In this document: one piece after another, positions 62,694 to 64,000 of the stretch
Position numbering within the stretch: the first letter of the stretch is position 1
Layout of the letters: every line of letters starts with the position of its first letter
NCBI RefSeq assembly: GCF_014641495.1
Contig: NZ_BMHV01000002.1
Span: 1 to 64,000, forward strand
Length of the DNA: 64,000 nucleotides
Source of the DNA: Terasakiella brassicae
GTDB taxonomy: Bacteria; Pseudomonadota; Alphaproteobacteria; Rhodospirillales; Terasakiellaceae
Direction: 5' to 3'
The notes under the pieces: model-generated
What the model saw: only the letters and a program-made list of their open reading frames with translations
Told to the model about the DNA's origin: nothing
Database searches by the model: none
Position numbers and translations under genes: made by a program

Positions 62694-64000
62694 ATGTCCT
62701 TTTCACGCCCCTTTTTGTTAAGTGCCGCTGTTCTTGCCCTTGGTGCCGGTGCCCTGCATGCCGAAACCGTTCTTGATCAACGACAGCGCAATGATCTTTC
62801 CTTGACCCTTTATCAAAACGGTCTGGGGTTTGTGCGCGATGTCCGCAAAGCAAACTTGACAGGCGCTGAACAGACCTTTGTGTTTGAAGATATCAGCACC
62901 CAGCTTACACCGGACAGCCTGCTCATTTCCGGGAAGGGCTTTCGTGTGTTGGAGCGCCGTTTTGATTTTGATTTGCTGACTCCCGGCGCCCTTTTGGAAA
63001 AATCTGTCGGTCAAACCGTTCATTTTCGCCGATTTAACAGCGTCAGCGGGAAAGATGATCTTATTGAAGCAAAGATTCTTTCCGCACAAGGCCAAACCAT
63101 TATCGAACGCGATGGTCGTATTGAAGTTGGGCAACCCGGACAATTGGTTATTGAAAGCCTGCCCGAAGGATTACGCGCCAAACCCGCTCTAACCGCCAAA
63201 GTTGATGCGGCAGAAAAAGGCGAAACCACAATGGCTTTGGCCTATCTGTCATCCGGTTTGAAATGGCATACCTCCTATAGTGCGGAATTGGCAGGCGATG
63301 GCAAAAGCCTCGTCCTGCAAAGTTGGGCCAACCTGACCAATACAAGTGGGGTCAGTTACCGTGCCGCCAATCTCAGCTTGGCTGCCGGGCAAGTCAACCG
63401 CCAAACCGTCACACGTAATTTTGAACGTATGGTCCGTGCCGAAGCCGCCCCGATGATGGATATGGCGGGTGCCGCCGCAAAAACCGCTGAAGCCCCACAA
63501 GCCTTGGGCGCCATTCATTTATATAACCTGTCAGATAAAGTTGACCTCAACGACAACGAGACCAAACAAGTCGCGTTAATGCAACCACTTAGCTTTAAAA
63601 GTACACGCGAGCTTGTCCAGCGTTTTGGCCCCACCTATGGCGAAATGAATTTTGACAGTCCGCCAGTACATCCACAAGTCGAGCTTACCTTCAACAACAC
63701 ATCTAATAATCCGCTCCCTGACGGCATTTTGCGCCTCTATAGACGGGACACGCAAGGCCAGCTTCAGTTTGTCGGTGAAGACAACCTAACCCGCACCCCG
63801 AAAGACGGCGAAGCCACCTTGCACCCCGGCGAAAGTTTCGATGTGACGGTTGAACGCAATCAAACTGCTTTTGAACGCAAAGGCAAAGACAGTTTCGAAG
63901 CCGCTTATAAAATCGTCATCAAAAATGCCAAAGACAGTGCAGAAACGGTACGGATTGAAGAAGTCTTCCCCGGTCAATGGTCCTTAAGTGACACAAGCAC
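62694..64000 (+). CDS. DUF4139 domain secreted protein (5' part, cut by window end)
   Basis: An open frame of more than 435 codons with no stop before the edge. The start is a signal peptide (FSRPFLLSAAVLALGAGALHA, cleaved before ETVLD) after GGAG nine bases upstream. It continues with LTLYQNGLGFVRDVRKANL, AYLSSGLKWHTSYSAEL, SWANLTNTSGVSY, SLAAGQVNRQ and a DELVQ-like beta-rich region, which are DUF4139 hallmarks. The role is unknown. The C-terminus is outside the window, so domain content beyond residue 435 cannot be judged. Confidence 0.85.
   Translation, partial: MSFSRPFLLSAAVLALGAGALHAETVLDQRQRNDLSLTLYQNGLGFVRDVRKANLTGAEQTFVFEDISTQLTPDSLLISGKGFRVLERRFDFDLLTPGALLEKSVGQTVHFRRFNSVSGKDDLIEAKILSAQGQTIIERDGRIEVGQPGQLVIESLPEGLRAKPALTAKVDAAEKGETTMALAYLSSGLKWHTSYSAELAGDGKSLVLQSWANLTNTSGVSYRAANLSLAAGQVNRQTVTRNFERMVRAEAAPMMDMAGAAAKTAEAPQALGAIHLYNLSDKVDLNDNETKQVALMQPLSFKSTRELVQRFGPTYGEMNFDSPPVHPQVELTFNNTSNNPLPDGILRLYRRDTQGQLQFVGEDNLTRTPKDGEATLHPGESFDVTVERNQTAFERKGKDSFEAAYKIVIKNAKDSAETVRIEEVFPGQWSLSDTS

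Overview
The window is a chromosomal core region of an alphaproteobacterium, most likely a Rhodospirillales-type marine or aquatic bacterium in the range of Terasakiella, Thalassospira or Magnetovibrio. That placement is inferred from gene content and not from a database search. The clade markers seen are an Irr-type Fur regulator, the F1-ATPase inhibitor zeta (DUF1476), a DUF2336 protein, DUF1289 and DUF3253 proteins, a phasin, an FtsE/FtsX pair divergent from an MJ0042 zinc-ribbon protein, and an mreBCD-mrdA-rodA rod-shape operon. GC is moderate and even. There is no rRNA or tRNA gene, no CRISPR array, no phage and no intact insertion sequence. A strong rRNA-like promoter does point off the left edge.

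Layout. 0-10 kb: a DUF3253 protein, ribonucleotide reductase nrdA-nrdB behind a promoter with candidate NrdR boxes, an uncharacterised 566-aa protein, a giant AsmA-family protein and a thioesterase. 10-25 kb: a nitronate-monooxygenase-like flavoprotein with a cysteine cluster, irr, a secreted TPR protein, an NAD(P)-dependent epimerase, a TRIC channel, dnaX-ybaB-recR, zeta with a FadR-type regulator divergent from an acuI-type reductase, a YjbQ protein, a LigB-type dioxygenase, a U32 tRNA hydroxylation protein with DUF1289, an M48-type peptidase and truA. 25-39 kb: an uncharacterised protein, a DUF418 membrane protein, fmt-def, carbonic anhydrase, serB divergent from miaA, then branched-chain amino acid synthesis ilvB-ilvN-ilvC and leuA. 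leuA is preceded by what looks like a leucine attenuator. 39-53 kb: mreBCD-mrdA-rodA, greB, the ygiB-ygiC pair, a DUF2336 protein, a cheZ-like gene, comM and an RhlE-type helicase. 53-64 kb: phasin, proC, plsC, a YdcF protein, ftsE-ftsX, the zinc-ribbon protein, asd, a metal-sensor/CDF-transporter pair, rmuC and the first part of a DUF4139 protein cut by the window end.

Functional threads: dNTP supply and repair (nrdAB, dnaX, recR, rmuC); translation start and tRNA modification (fmt, def, miaA, truA, U32); Ile/Leu/Val, Ser, Pro and aspartate-family synthesis (ilv, leuA, serB, proC, asd); the cell envelope (mre, mrdA, rodA, ftsEX, plsC, asmA); motility (cheZ, a YjfB-like protein, possibly the DUF2336 protein); and metal or iron control (irr, arsR-CDF).

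The most notable signals are: (1) a CheZ-like protein whose tail carries four copies of a CheY-binding-like SQ[DN]DID motif; (2) two copies of a roughly 167-bp non-autonomous element in opposite orientation, each in a convergent intergenic gap and bracketed by 17-21-bp near-perfect direct repeats of hairpin sequence; (3) an unannotated leucine-rich 40-codon leader with alternative hairpins before leuA; (4) clear operator palindromes at the acuI, phasin and arsR promoters; (5) a 41-codon small ORF isolated between two terminators upstream of asd.
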